64,000 nt of DNA from Mariannaea sp. PMI_226 (lineage: Eukaryota > Ascomycota > Sordariomycetes > Hypocreales > Nectriaceae): contig JANFOG010000008.1 of the NCBI GenBank assembly GCA_024336345.1, forward strand, positions 1,054,001 through 1,118,000, given 5' to 3'. A program made the translations under genes and the position numbers. The notes beneath the pieces were generated by a model, which worked only from the letters and a program-made list of their open reading frames with translations, was not told the DNA's origin and ran no database searches. How positions within the stretch are numbered: position 1 is the first letter of the stretch; each line of letters begins with the position of its first letter. Shown here in pieces: positions 44,022 through 57,066 of this stretch.

Positions 44022-45885
44022 TTAGACAACAGCGTGGATGATCTGCATGGGAATGTTCTTCCAGCTCCTGGGCACAACAGGCGCGGGCTCATCAAGGAGC
44101 GTAATTCCAGTCTGCAGATCCATCTCATGGGACTTGACGTAAAGTGCCCAGTCCCTGGAGTAGACCTTGTAGCCCACGTACAGGAAGAGAATGATGGGGC
44201 CAGCGAGGAAAGACTTGAAGAAGGCCTCAGCATCGGGAGGAGCTCCGCTAGCAGGCTAGATAAAACAGTCAGTACAAGTCTAATCTGTGGAAAACAATTT
44301 TGGGAACTTACATAAAGAGAGGAGTAGAAGGTGGCAATGAGGCAAATACCGTTAAGGGCAACACCAACCCAGCTGCCCCAGACACCGAAGGGAGTCTTGT
44401 AGGGGACCAGGCTCAGATCGATACCCTGAGCGGAGAAACCGGCACGCATACGGGCATGGGCAAGGCAGATGGTGCCCCAAACGAAAAGGAAAGCGAGACC
44501 AGAAAGGGCAAGAAGCCAGTCAAAGACCTCGCCGCCCTTCTTAGACTCGCCAATATAGGCAAGGAGACCGAAAGCAAGCTGGATCAGAACACACCAGAGG
44601 GGACGACCCTTGCCATCGATGTAGGTGAGGAACTTGGGGGCGTGACCTCGCTCAGCCATGGCTTGCATGGTTCGGGTGGAGCCGAAAGTGCAAGAGTTGG
44701 CGACAGAGAGGACGGAGATGGTAATGACAGCATTGAAGATGGAGGGAAGAACCTTGATACCGGCATCCTTAATGGCCAAAACGAAGGGGGAAGCGGCAGT
44801 GGGAGCGCCGCCACCGAGAAGACGAGGGTCATCGTAGGGAACGAGAGTACCAACAATGAACAAGTTGATAACGTAGAAGATGGCAATACGCCAGAAGACC
44901 TGCTTGGAAGCAGTGGGGATGGACTTGGCGGGATTGGCAGACTCGGCAGCGGCAAGACCGACCATCTCAGTACCACCGAAGGCGAAAGCGGCAACGACGA
45001 ACACGGCACAGAAACCCTTGAAGTTGGTGAAAGCACCGGGGTCGTACCAGGTGTGAGCACCGAGGTATCCCTGGTCGCCGACACCACCGCAGTTGATGAT
45101 GATACCGAGGATGATGAAACCAACGCAGGCAGTGATCTTGATGATGGACAGAACGAACTCAACTATTGGCGGGGTTAATATTCATTTCCAGGGCAAAATC
45201 GATGGATACCAAAAAAATTCTTACCTTCTCCATATCCTCGGACACCGAAGATCTGGACAATGATGAGAGCAACGAGGAAGACGGTAACCCAAACAGCCTA
45301 TTGCAACCGTGTTAGTGTTTGCCTTTGGGAGATGTATTTTTGAGACACTCAGAGACACTTACCATGTGGATATCAGTGCGCCAGAACTGGATAGTCTTGG
45401 ATGCGGCGATCAGTTCGAATGGCAGGACAGTGAGCCAAGACAGAGCATATTCCCAACCGCAGGCGAAACCCCAAGAAGGATCGACAAAGCGGACGATGTA
45501 TGTGTAGAAGGCACCGTTGACAGGGTACAAGACGGCCATCTCAGCAAGAGCCAAGTTGGTGAGCAACAACATGAAACCGGTAATCGAGTAGCCTGTTGAC
45601 AGCTTTGTTAGTGCCATGTTCTTCTAATTTTCCGAGACTTCAGATTGGCTTACAGATGACGAGAGACGCGGGACCACCCTGGTGAAGGGCACTTCCAGAA
45701 CCGACGAAGAGACCAGCACCGATAGCACCACCGATGGCAATCATCTGCATGTGTCGGCTGCGAAGATCACGCTTCAGGTCACCCTGCTTGTGGGTGATGC
45801 CGACTTCCACATCATCGTGGGGTTGAGTGTCGACGGCAGTGTTGTCCTTGCCGTCGTACTCCTTGGCGGGAGGTGTTGAAGCCAT
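44022..45885 (-). CDS. Amino-acid permease, fungal YAT/AAP family
   Basis: Plasma-membrane amino-acid/proton symporter of about 539 residues. Five exons, in minus order: 45654-45885, 45363-45592, 45225-45297, 44312-45162 and 44022-44255. Every junction is GT-AG and the phases close. The N-terminal cytosolic segment ends in KRDLRSRHMQMIAIGG, followed by IGAGLFVGSG in helix 1, the substrate-binding unwound region of this family. Other family marks are GFMLLLTNLALAEMA, FFG-type helix FAFGGTEMVGLAAAES and WDWLL-like EVFDWLLALSG. The C-terminal cytosolic tail is short and ends in a WKNIPMQI motif. Length and hydrophobicity fit 12 helices. It resembles the Trichoderma inda1 group (recalled, not computed). 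The exact substrate cannot be told. Confidence 0.93.
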
Positions 45886-46978
45886 GTTGAAACACTGTTA
45901 TGTGTAGGCTCTGGCAGGAAGAATGTGTCAATTCCTGGAGTATTGAATGAGGGAAGGTGAGGAGGAGAGACGAAGGGAAAGGGAATCTCTTGTCGATCTA
46001 AAAGAGAAGGACTGAAGAAGGTGGGGGATCGCGACGCTTTATGTATTCGTTGGACCAGCTTCCCGCTCTCTTCCTTCGATGAGCATGGGGAAAGGGCATG
46101 GAGTGGAGAGAGAGGGAGCGGGAGTGAGGGATGGATTGTCCCATGGAAGCTACCAACCTACCTAAGGTACCTAAGCTGCCTTACCTTACCATGATCAAGT
46201 TGGGTACCTTTGGTCGCCTTAGTCGTCTCGGGCAGGTAGGACGTGGACATGGACATGGACCAACTTGCTAGTCAAGGCAACGCAAGACAAGGTAAGGCTA
46301 GGAAGGAGCTTTCCCCATTTGCAACTGTTGCACCACACCATTTACTTCGTACACTCCGAGCAGCATCAACGCAAGAGCAACTTGGTGTAAAGGGATAGAT
46401 ACGTACCTATCCGAGCACATGGATCTGGCTTTGGGGATTTGCTCGTTGAATGGTGGCGCGGTAACGACCAACCTCGGGTGCAACGACCAAGGAATCACCG
46501 TGGGCCCAGATTAGGATGATCCATGGGGGTGTGTGCCTGTGATGGCCTACCAGGGGAGGGGTAGGGGGAGACAAGGTTGGCCTAGCCGGTTGTACATGGG
46601 AGGGCCGGGGGCGATATTGAAATGCGATTTCCTTCCAGCTAAGGTACGACTCCGTACGATAGTGTGCATTGGTCATGGCTCCCTTACTGCCTATCTGAGG
46701 ATGTGAATATCTAGGTCCAAGCGAGCCTTGGGGCGAGGTAGTGTCAGGTTTTGGTGAGACCGGGGTTGTTGGTGGGTGTGGAGGAGGAGGGGGGGCTGCC
46801 ACCCGTCTGGAGCAGTGGGGATTTTTAGGCTATAAGCCAGTCATGTACTGTGGTAGGTCCAATTCTTAGTGGGATTGGCAAGTCAGCCGGGGATGGCTTC
46901 GCTGCTATCTCGGTGCCGCTGTCCTTGAGGAGGCTAGTGCACCTCAGCCGTTTCGGCATGGGCGAATACAGCCAGAGT

Positions 46979-47011
46979 GCACACACGCACCACACACACT
47001 CACACACACAG
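46979..47011. repeat. CA-rich microsatellite
   Basis: Imperfect CA repeat (CACACA units broken by G and T) in the long gene-poor stretch. Confidence 0.8.
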
Positions 47012-47832
47012 AGTGAAGGGCAGACCGATAGAGTGTTAACTTGTCACCGGTTCTGGAATCAAGAAAGAGGCAAAAAAAAAAAAGTCATATGATTAATCTA
47101 TGCCGGTGAATCTTTCACCTTGCCCATCACCGGCACGATCCCTAGTTTTGCCTCTACCACCCCATATCACAGGTTGGATTAGGTTGGTGAACTTTTCGCC
47201 ATCCGCGGAGAGTCTGGGGAGACTTAGGGTGCTTATCGCTCTCCCGTGTGGGCGTCTGGCTGCTTTGGTGGGTACGGGAACCGCAATTCGTATCAATCGG
47301 TAGGTAGTAAGAGTAAATAGAGGGATTAAGGTGGACGACTCAATATCATCGACACAATCTCGTGTGTAAAGAAAGCGGCAATAAATTGACCTTGACCACA
47401 TTTCATCCATGTCGAAGATCCGATAGAGGTATATTCAAAGCGTTTTGCGATAGTTATTGAAATGTGCCCATGTACCGTGCCCGCACCCCAGCCCCGGAAA
47501 AGCCTTGCCTGGTACTTTGCACCAAAGCCGGGCGATATTATGCTTAGGTAGGCTGCAGGCGCATCCTGTACTCCCGTCCGTCTCAAGTCGTTCTTGATGA
47601 CATTCCAGAAGCCGTCTTCCTTGCACAATAATGCATTAGGCGTCAATAGGTAAGCGACGTCCCACCCGCCTAGTACAGTACTGTAATATACGAGCACAGG
47701 ATAAGCGTTGTGATACGGCAGTCCTAAGTCCCCTCTCCCCAAAAGGCAAGGATTTGGGTTAAGAGGTTAGTCCTACCTGGGGAGGTCCTTATGAAATAGA
47801 GCCCCTATGGACCCGCTGGGGACCCAAAAAAA

Positions 47833-48084
47833 ATGCCCCGCTCCAGTGCCGCCGTGCACTCATCATTGCTCCTCATCCTCACCATCGCCATCACCATCAC
47901 CACCGCCAGTGCACGGTTTTGGCGCTCCTTCGTCTGTTTTCCGGTAGCGACGGAGCTCGGTGCGTATCCATTTGACAGCTCCAGATGGTGGAATGATGCG
48001 CTCGTAGCTGACGTGGTGCAGGACACACCAACGTCGCTAACCAGAGCATCATGTTACAATGTTGAAAACGACGCATCAATTTAG
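47833..48084 (+). CDS. Weak candidate for a small secreted protein
   Basis: An ATG-led 83-codon frame whose first 27 residues look like a signal peptide: a short basic start, a hydrophobic core LLLILTIAITI, then TTASA as a cleavage-like site. The rest has two Cys and no motif. It lies in a gene-poor stretch and has competing antisense frames, so chance is quite possible. Confidence 0.2.
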   Translation: MPRSSAAVHSSLLLILTIAITITTASARFWRSFVCFPVATELGAYPFDSSRWWNDALVADVVQDTPTSLTRASCYNVENDASI

Positions 48085-50687
48085 GCACGCGATCCTCGTC
48101 AGGGCCAAACTACTGCTTGGATGTGGTTTATTTGATTCAGCCCAGTTCCCCTCTTCGAGGCTAACGGTAGTTTGGAGCTAACGCGCCAGCTGTTACTGCA
48201 CTTTCTTGCCGTCTCTCCGTGATCAGTGGGCGATTTGTGTGAACTGTATTCGCCCCGGAGATGTGAGACAATATGTTGATTACTCCGTATTCTACCTTGA
48301 AAAGCCTCATCCCGCGGCTAACAAGCATGGCATATGGACATTTTACTGGACATGCTCAAGATTAGATTCAATGGCTGCATCGACAAAAGTGCAACCGAGG
48401 CAGTGTCAACAAGCGGGAAGTATAAAACGAAAGGGGAAAAAAAGAAGAAAGGAAGAAAAAAAAATCATATCACGCCTCAATATACACTCTGCCTCGGGCG
48501 CCTCCCAGCATAATGGAAGAAACCTAATACCATCCTAACGGTGATTCCGCATCATTAATTACGACCATGTCCAATGCAATGCCTTGCCTCATCCCGCCCC
48601 ATATCGTTGCTGATATCCCTCCTTAGGTTAACCGCCTCGCAATACGCAGTACTTTATCTTCGAAAAGGTGTTGTCGTCTGGCCAGACTTGTCTGGATCGG
48701 GAAGGCCTCCCGAAGTGGTGTTCAAGTGAGTGAGTGTGTGCCTGCAAATGGTGGAAGTTTGTCTCCTCATTCGATTCAATCATCGTAGATGGGGGGTGAG
48801 AGGCAAGGCCCGTTTTGGGATGTGACAATTTCGCACAAACAATCTAGAATTCCTAATCACCAGCCGGGATAGATTCTCCCCCTCTCTCCCCTCCCCCCCT
48901 TCCTGTTCCTTCTGCCAGCCATGACCGAAAGTAATTACTTTGTTTGTATCTAGGCGAGTTGATAGTTCATGTGGTCCTTGCACAAACTCCCACAGCGATA
49001 GGCTCCAAGTCGCGTGATTTACGTTCGTACAATTTCCCACTTTTTCCTCCCTGCTGGATTGGGTGAGAGGCAGAGTCCCTTGTCACAGCTGCGGTACTTG
49101 GGTTCTATACCCTTGCCCCTGCTGTGATCGTAAGTACAAGGCCGCCGCAAACACTTTCAAACAAAGCAAAGAAAACAGAAGGCTTTTCGCATTGCTCTTG
49201 TTCAACGTTACAAGGCAACGCACCAACAAAAAGCAGAAGTACATAATTTTTTGTTTTCAAATAAAAGTAGACTAAAGTAAAGTGTACCCCAGAAATGAAA
49301 GCTGAGGCAAAATTCGAGTGGCGAAAATAAAACTGAAAAATAATCTCCGTGTCTTGACTTGTTCGCTGATCAACCTTGATTCCTTGCAGACTAATACAAA
49401 ACTAAGCATCTTTTGACTGTCTCTGTTCAGGGCAGGTCGATCTCTGGGCCCTGAAATGTCAACTTACTGCGCCAGTAGATCCAGCACCGTGAGATAAACC
49501 ATCTCACTAGCAAAAATGTTACTCCATTAGTCAGGAATGTTTGCCGAACCCCCCATCGGCGCCACCATCATCATCCTTCCATCTTAACCAAGTAATGATG
49601 CCTGTCGCTGTCATACCGCCTTGTCTCGTCACATAATCACATCGTCTCTTATCTGTTTCTTCATTCTCCACTCGCGATGAAGAAGCCAAGGGAATTAGAG
49701 CAAAGAATTTGACAAGCCTCCGCCGCGCATTCCGCAGGACCAGTTTCGCACACGCAAGGAAGCCTCCACTGCGTTGTGAGAAATAATAATCACAGCAGAG
49801 CACAGAGCACCCGTTTCGAATTGCCGGGGCAAGCCGAATTGCGACTCAGACTGTGGATGTACCTAGCAGCGAAAAGTGGTGTGGTGTGCTGGATGGGCAT
49901 GATTAATGGGTACAGAAAGAGCAAGCAAAAAGATGAAGAAGCAGAAGAAGAGGCGCTGGTGTGGTTTTCCTGTGGATGTGGACCAACCAAGGCAGTTTCG
50001 TCCCTTGGTTAGCCTCGAGGCTAGAAGATTTCTAGACTCTTTCAGCTGTGGGGTCCGAATGAGCAGAGGCACACACACTCTTCCTCGCCAGTTATCACGA
50101 CCCCGGGTAGCAGACGGCTGTTGATTGGTGCTATGCACGCCAATCCTGGTCAGTGAGATAAACCAAGCGGATATTGGAATCTAAGGGACCCTGGTTCAAT
50201 TCAATTTCGCCGCCCCCCCTCCCATTCCCTGTCCTTCCCCTCCCCTCGTCGTCGTGTTGTTTCGTTATCCGGCACCACATTCCCTGAGATGCACCACCAA
50301 CAAATGACAAATGCACTAATTATTTAGTATGTGGTAGAGCAGGCTGGCTCGCTCATTTTCCGTGCCGTGCCCATCACGAAATGTGGACTCTTTGGTTTTT
50401 CCGCGCATAAGGTGCTACTATCTTCGGCGACGCCTTGATTGGTGGCAGGCCGCCAAGAGATTTTGGAGACAGAGAGTCGCCACAATGACCATTACCTAAG
50501 GCACTTACTTGCCTTACTTACAGAGTACTACATAGATGTACTCCACAGCACATCATGACTGACTATGTACCTGCCTGCTGTACTCCCTGCCTACCAGCTA
50601 CCAGTAGCCATCAACTACCTCACTTACTCTTCTCACTACGAACCGTTGGACGACTCCGCAACCCCTTCCCCCTCTCTCACACACCAT

Positions 50688-50704
50688 CCCCCCCCCCCCC
50701 CCCC
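50688..50704. repeat. C17 homopolymer run
   Basis: Seventeen consecutive C residues followed by further C-rich sequence, in non-coding DNA. Confidence 0.9.
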
Positions 50705-52802
50705 TCCCCTCCCCCCGTTTCTCATACCTTGCTCACAGAGCGAACCACGTGTTGTCTTGTTGGCTGTGCAAGCTGGGCCCTCTGGTCATCACCCTAGCGA
50801 GGATGATGTGCGAGGTATCTAGCCGCGGTAACCTGTGCCGCTGTGGCGCTTCGTGTCCCCCAGCAGCCCTCACCTCCTTCTGTATCGTGAATGACAGCCA
50901 AGCCTTGGCTCTGTTGAGCCTCACATTTGTTCAGACGACAAAAAGCCTCCAAGTTTGCTCTCTTTCCTCGTTTTCCTTTGTCTCTTTTTCCCCTCTCTTT
51001 TTCCCGTCCCCGTTCTTTTTGGATCTTAGATTCAGGAGACCCTTATTCAAGGCCCGAGAGTTTCGAGGATCCATCACATCTCCAGATGGCAAGATGTCCC
51101 CCAGACTCTGGGAGTAGTTATTACGAGACAGAATCCACCCCCAGAAAAATAAACTGTGTTTGGGTCTGGATCTTGGGGAGATGCTTACCCCGACAAAATC
51201 GATAGCCCACGAGCAGGAAACGTCGGATGAGAAAAGAACGACGTATTACTCCGACTGCATATTCTCGCTTGCCTTCGGCTCTTACGAAATACTTTGCTCT
51301 CTCTCCTCCACGGTGACGCGACCTTCTTGTCATTTCGGTGCCACGGAGACAAACCCCAATTCCTCACGACTGCGCCGCTGCTTGTAGTACTGTCCTGTGC
51401 TCCAGGACCGCGACCGTACGTGTCAACTCTGCCAAACTTATGACTACTTTAGGTACGGAGGAACTATGGCACCGTCACTCTCGTGCCAATATTGGGGATG
51501 CAGATGAGCACGGAGCCTCAGACTCCAATTTAGTCCTGGATACGCTAGTATATAAGAGGAAGGTGGCGATGCTCATCCATCCGTGCGGAGAAGAACATCC
51601 ATGCATGAAGCCAGTGCTTGCCATCTCCACTCCGGATGGCGGATAGCGGCGACCCAGTCGTCCCAGCGAATCATAATTATTGGTATCATGTCAAGGTGTC
51701 AGACCTGGACGGTGTGATCGCCCTCTAAACAACCCGGTGGACGAGGGAGGTGTGGGGATATTGTGCGTCTTTGGCCTCATGTTGCGGATATCGTCGCTCC
51801 ATCGATGTACTTGCATGGTACGGATCAGCCAACCCGGACCTCCTGCCTGACCAACCAGATTACGGGTATGCAGACGTACCGGTCTCCTACTGCACGAAGA
51901 TGTTGGATGTTTGTTTGTTAAGTTATCTGCTAAACCATCGATTCTCCAACCCAAACTTGCCAGCCTGACCCCAATCCCGTCCTCCTCTTCTTTCTCCTCC
52001 TCCTCCACTCCCTTCCCCCCTCCACCCCCCCTTTTTCATTTTCAGCTTCGCAACAGGGTTACATGGCCACGCCTGTCCTCGGCTCACACACGATGTCAAA
52101 TGCTGATCCAGTGCCATCTAGTTCGTCAATGGGGGGGTCTTGAACGGCTACGCCGGTGGGATGCGATCAATGCCTACCTATTTTCAGCAATTTGACATCG
52201 AACCATACCTGGCTACCCTCATTATGCTTCCCATTACCTTATTGTATTGACCTGCTTCACTCGGCCCATAGTTTAGTCTTATTGTCTTAGCTTCTTTAGT
52301 TTATTCCTTCTTCCCATGCTCTCGGTCCCGCAAGGCTAGTCAGTACCAGAGCAGATCGCATGATACCAATGGCATCTTGTTGTCGATTTCCACAACAATC
52401 TGTACCAACACGCATAGAATGTACGTACAGATTAATTACTTTTCTTTGAGGGACATTCGGGACATTCGGTTCCCTCTCTAACTACTAGTTATCAAGCTTT
52501 CGACCCCGTTCTCCATCACCTCCCACTCGTCTCTCGCCAACTTTGCCCCCTCCCCCCCTCTCCCCACAGGGGTCTCGTCCTGCTAGCCCCGGAATCAACT
52601 GCTTTTGAGGTATCGCCACGGGAACCATCACAAGTCAATCTTCCGGGGCTCTGTCTCCTCGAAACCCTGGCCTTGCAGTCTCTCCAAACGTATCGTATTG
52701 CAGGGCCCCTCCCTTACCCTCGCATTCTCATTACGTACGAACGGCCTCCCTAATAAGGTATAGTTCGAAGCGGCTCTCCTATTGACCCAGACTTGAAGCT
52801 CT

Positions 52803-55800
52803 TCACATGGCTGTGAATTCAACCCCTTCAATCTCAGGCGTTGGAAGCAATTGTACTGCTCCTCTCTCATAGCGCAGCAGCCACACTGCGTCTACGTTAA
52901 TAACTTCGAGAGCCTCCCGGACCTGCTTATTCTGTTCAAGTTCGTCAGCAAGAAGGTCTAGAATTTCGTCAAACATCTCCTCGTCCACTTGTACATGCGA
53001 AACCATGGATGTTAAGAGTTCAACGGTCGCTCCCCAGATTCTCGCTGGTGACGCAAACTGACCCAGTCCGCCAGTGTACGACCCCATTTTTGTTGGCGGT
53101 GAATCTTCATTTCTATTACGAAATGGCATCAAAATCTGGACCTTCTCCTCTCTCAGTCCCGTAATTTTGACTTGATCCCCATGGGGTCGAGAACGACCCG
53201 AAGCCCTGGATTGACGCTTGGCCCTGCGACACCAGTCTCTGAGCCAGTCATGCCATTCGGTCTTGAACCGAGATCCCAGGAAATCGCCGGCAGCAACGCA
53301 GAGAGCTGAGAGCGTCTTACATCCTTCGATCGCTACGAATGCTTCTGAGTCATGTAGCCTGTCCACTACAACGGGCCATATGGCATTAACGAGAGGCAGA
53401 AACGCATCCTCGTCAGGTGCCAATGAAGAAGTAACTGTTGTGAGCATCTCCAGCAGAGACCTCCGTAGCGTCGGTGTCGGGGATGTCAAGTAGTGTTGCG
53501 TCAAATTCGCTACCCGCAAAAGAAGCTGATACGTGGGCGAGTTTGGAGGTTTCTCTGGTTCTGGTGCACTCACAGCACTGTCGTCCTCAACTTCTTTGAC
53601 ATCAGATTTCCAAGGCTCAGTCGGGTGGCCAGAGGGCCCCTCAGCATCGAGTTCGTCGCGTGCTTCACGTTGTTTTCTCTTTTCAAGGATTTCCAAAAGG
53701 CTTGAGATTCCGTTCGCCTGCGCAGGTTGTTTTCGATGATCGATACTCGTCGTTTTCTGGTACTCAAGTAGCAGCATGTCTGACCGAACTCCTTGATCCA
53801 CCACCTCCTTGAGTACTGTGAACAGAGCCTCTACAAATGCAATGTGCCCATGGTAATTCTCGAGCGCTGCAAAGACGGAATCAATAACATCGTCAAGATA
53901 CGGTACTAATCGTGGCCCTGCAAGCCGTATCATCATGGTCAAAACATTTATAGAGGCTGGTGAAATATCGAGAGTGTTCAATCGTAAGGAGACTGAGTTG
54001 AGCATGTAGTCAACATTGTCGATGATCAGCTCCGAAACATCGGGGTATCCGCAAGAAGCTGCAAGACTATTCAATGTGATGATTGCATGTTTTTGGAGGT
54101 TTTGGTTCTTTGATCCTAAGAGCGTGGAGACGGGGAACAGAACATCAATGAGCTCTGGGCGAAACGACTCTCCGGATTTTTCTGCTGCATATGCCGTGAC
54201 TTCGAGTGCAAGAGCCTCGAGGCGCCAGTCCATGGATTCCACATCCGAGTAACGGTCAAGGATCTGCACAGAGGTTGAATAAAGTTCGTTAAAGGTGGCA
54301 TCCAGATCATCCCCTGTGTCGGGTAAGGATGATAGGTCCAAGAACAGATCTTCTGCGGTAGAAGCTGTACGGCCTGCCTTACAAAGCTGGAAGCATAACC
54401 AGAATGAAGCAACTTGTCCTAGCGCGTTTGCCTCCTGAATTTGCTCCAGCATGTTTCCCGCAAGGTTTATTTGCTGACGCGACGACCCAAGATGTCGTAC
54501 AAGATTCATCATTTCGCTTCGGATTTTCTTTTGGCTTTCGTAAGGTAACAGAACTGGGGGAAACTGCATATCTAACCCTGTAGATGTAGAGTCGTTCCCA
54601 CTAATAAGTCGTACATTCACGTTACTGTCCACAGGAGCAGCCTTGGATTCTTGGATAAGTGTGACAACGCTATCTGTCAAAGTACGTGATATCGTATCCT
54701 CCAGGGTAGAAGATTCGATTTGCAAGCTCTCGAGCAGCTCCAGGCTCTTTGAGAGGTTGTGTATCGCCTGTTGTTTGGCATCCTCGTCGCCAGACTGCAT
54801 GATGCGAGGTAGACTAGCCATCCAGTTGTAGGCTGTAGTCTTCGCCATTTCGCCGAGTTCAAGGTAGATGCTAGCGAGATGTTGCAAATTCGTTTCGGTC
54901 AGAGACATTTTGCTTCCACCCTCATCGAGTATCATGGCTGTCTCAACTAAATATGCCGCGCAATTCTCCAAAGATTTGTGGCACTCGTCCAAAAGTGTAA
55001 CGCATAATTTTCTCAGTGACGTCCTGACCATGGCCGAATTCTGCTGTCGTAGTTTCATGATATTGGAAAGAGCTTTTTGAACTTGACCAGCAGTGGCTGT
55101 TAGCCAAGTGGGAGATAGAATCTTGTTTTTCTCGTCATCGCCAGCGTCTCCTCCTTCCTCAACTCTAGCAACAATAGACCTTGTTCTCAAATCCGAGAGC
55201 ACCTGTGTCAGCACCAAAGTAACTGTATCGATACTCTTTGAAAGTACGCCTTGCTTGTATTTGGCAGGGGTCGAGAGAACCTTTGCCAGAGATGATATTG
55301 TTCCGGGTAGGAATGTAGCCAACGCAGCGTGCTCTTTGATAGTCAGATAGACAGCTTGGAGAGTGCCTAAAGCTTCTTGTTGGATTTGAGGTGTCGCTCC
55401 GTCAACAACGCCGCTCAGGATGACACTGACTGCGTGCCCTAAAACGGGTATCGTATCCGCCTCAGCAAACGCAGCTGTAGCTATAACTGACTGACCAGCC
55501 GTGTTGAACAAGGCAGTCAATCCGCGGAAGGATTCCAATACAGTTTCTTCGTCAACAGTTCGGTTATCAGAAGACCCGGGATTTCCGTCAATAATGAAAA
55601 CGAGGAGGGTGAGGATTTGTTGAACAAGTTTTGCCGAAATATTCGAGCCCCAACCATGGACAACGAGAATGTTTAGGCACTTGACACATTTCTCGATGAC
55701 CAGCATCGGATAACTGTTCATCTGCTTGAAGACATGATAGAGAGGAAAGAAGACATATTCGGCTAATTTGTCATCCAAAGGCACGGGCTTGAGCTGGATT

Positions 55801-56013
55801 TGATCATTGAGAATGGTGAGGATGTGATCCGTCACTTCGATGATTTGGCGACTCGCTGCTGAGCCCTCCTCGCGGATGGCTAACTGGCTGAGCTTGACAC
55901 ACCATGGCTTGAGCTATATGGCAATCAGCATCTATATCTTACATCAAGCATTACACTCTACACACCTTCTGGAAGACCTCGTTCCTCTCTCGGGTGTTGG
56001 GATTCGATTGCAT
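52803..56013 (-). CDS. TTI1: TELO2-interacting protein 1 homologue (Tti1)
   Basis: HEAT-repeat scaffold of the Tel2-Tti1-Tti2 complex, which with Hsp90 stabilises PIKK kinases (TOR, ATM/Tel1, ATR/Mec1, Tra1). About 1052 residues from exons 55966-56013 (16 codons) and 52803-55913, with a 52-base GTGTGT...TAG intron, phase 0. The tiny first exon is needed: it gives MQSNPNTRERNEVFQK, which runs on into LKPWCVKLSQLAIREE, the expected Tti1 N-terminus. The large exon alone has no ATG near its start. The protein is helical throughout, with repeated Leu-rich HEAT-like units. About residues 735-800 form a charged, Lys/Glu-rich disordered loop, as in other Tti1 proteins. Identification rests on overall pattern rather than a catalytic motif. 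Confidence 0.82.
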
Positions 56014-57066
56014 CTTGTTGGAAACCAACGGTTCTCATTTGGCTATGACCACATATTCCTCCTGCGATGGGAATCTCGTTGTTTGCTTTTTTCTATGATC
56101 CTACGGGAGGTTGAATGGCATGGGTTGGTCTTGATATGCGATTGTGAGCCGGATAATAGTAAAGCAAGCTGTCTAGTAGTGAGACGTTCTCTTACTGGAG
56201 TTCCTAATTTTAGGCAAGTTTAGATTTCAAGAGTGAAGGTGGGTCCATAAAATCATTACTATTATTTACACTATATCAATACTGTGCAATTATGGTGTTG
56301 TTTTCAAGTCAATTTGCCCCTCATTATTATTGAATGCGCACTGTACAGCTTACTCATCATGACTTTGCCCAAGTTTATCAAAAGCAGAATGATGAAGTTG
56401 GAATATGGAATAGATCTTTCCAAACAGTAATACCAGCTTTTCTATTCCAGGATACGTCTAGGTCAGCTGCATTGGATTAATCTCAGGCCCTATAACACCA
56501 TTCCATGGGGGATGATATGAAACCCTCACTCTCGTCTCACCGTTCCCTGAGGTGGTTTGGCAACTTAACCTATAGGTAAATACGTAGCTATGATGTGCAA
56601 GTGAGGTGAGCTGGCTCTTTTTCCCGGCCCTCGAGGAATATATCAAAGCTGTTGAATTACAAAATCCACACACTTTAAATCAACAGGTCTTACTTGCCCC
56701 TGATGAGGCAACACAGTCAAGTGACAGAATGCCGCAATTTTCTAAGCTAGCAAGCAGATAAAAAACGAAAAGGCGTGTTATTTGTTCACAATACGCTCAA
56801 GGCCGCACGGAGGTGGATGAAGACTTAGTCCGAAGGGTCGAGGTGTTTTGCTAGCTGAGGTACCTTAGCTTTGCTCTTACCGCGCCAAGCCTTGAGGCTG
56901 GGCTGCGGGGTTGTGTGCACCACAAGCTCCCAGCAGGACGCCATTGTCATCATCATCTAGCTAACTGTGATAATACATTGCCGGTACAGTAAGCAGCCCT
57001 CGTTTTTGGAACATTCCATTTTAGTGTCTCTTCTTCCTTTTTCGTTTTTGGAAAGCCTAATCTGAC
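56014..57066. other. Divergent promoter region, TTI1 and esterase gene
   Basis: 1.05 kb between divergently transcribed genes. No frame with a motif. AT-rich in 56220-56460; a GGTACCTTAG motif lies near 56862-56871. Immediately before the esterase ATG is a T/C-rich tract (about 57025-57050). Confidence 0.6.

Larger units (their letters stand above)
45886..52802. other. 6.9 kb gene-poor stretch between permease and TTI1
   Basis: No supported gene. The left 0.5-1 kb is the permease promoter side. Around 46159-46175 and 46205-46300 lie short CCTAAGG/GTACC-type motifs; similar ones recur near 50497. Simple repeats include a CA-rich tract (46979-47011) and a C17 run (50688-50704). Candidate frames: 47833-48084 (+, 83 codons, hydrophobic N-terminus) and 47326-47742 (-, 138 codons, no ATG start). 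C/T-rich tracts occur at 50970-51020 and 51980-52040. The right end receives the TTI1 3' UTR. Confidence 0.55.

Noticed and set aside
43958..44311. Read-through C-terminus of the permease across the last intron
   Set aside because: The read-through gives a Leu/Ser-rich nonsense tail, whereas splicing from 44312 to 44255 gives a normal permease C-terminus.
46394..46411. Three GATA cores upstream of the permease, possible AreA sites
   Set aside because: None fits the HGATAR context well (preceded by G or followed by C), and GATA is common by chance.
47326..47742. 138-codon minus frame
   Set aside because: Begins at TTG with no ATG near the start and no splice acceptor that would supply one.
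50180..50215. tRNA B-box-like GGTTCAATTC
   Set aside because: The flanking bases do not form a T-arm, and no A box or acceptor stem is present upstream.
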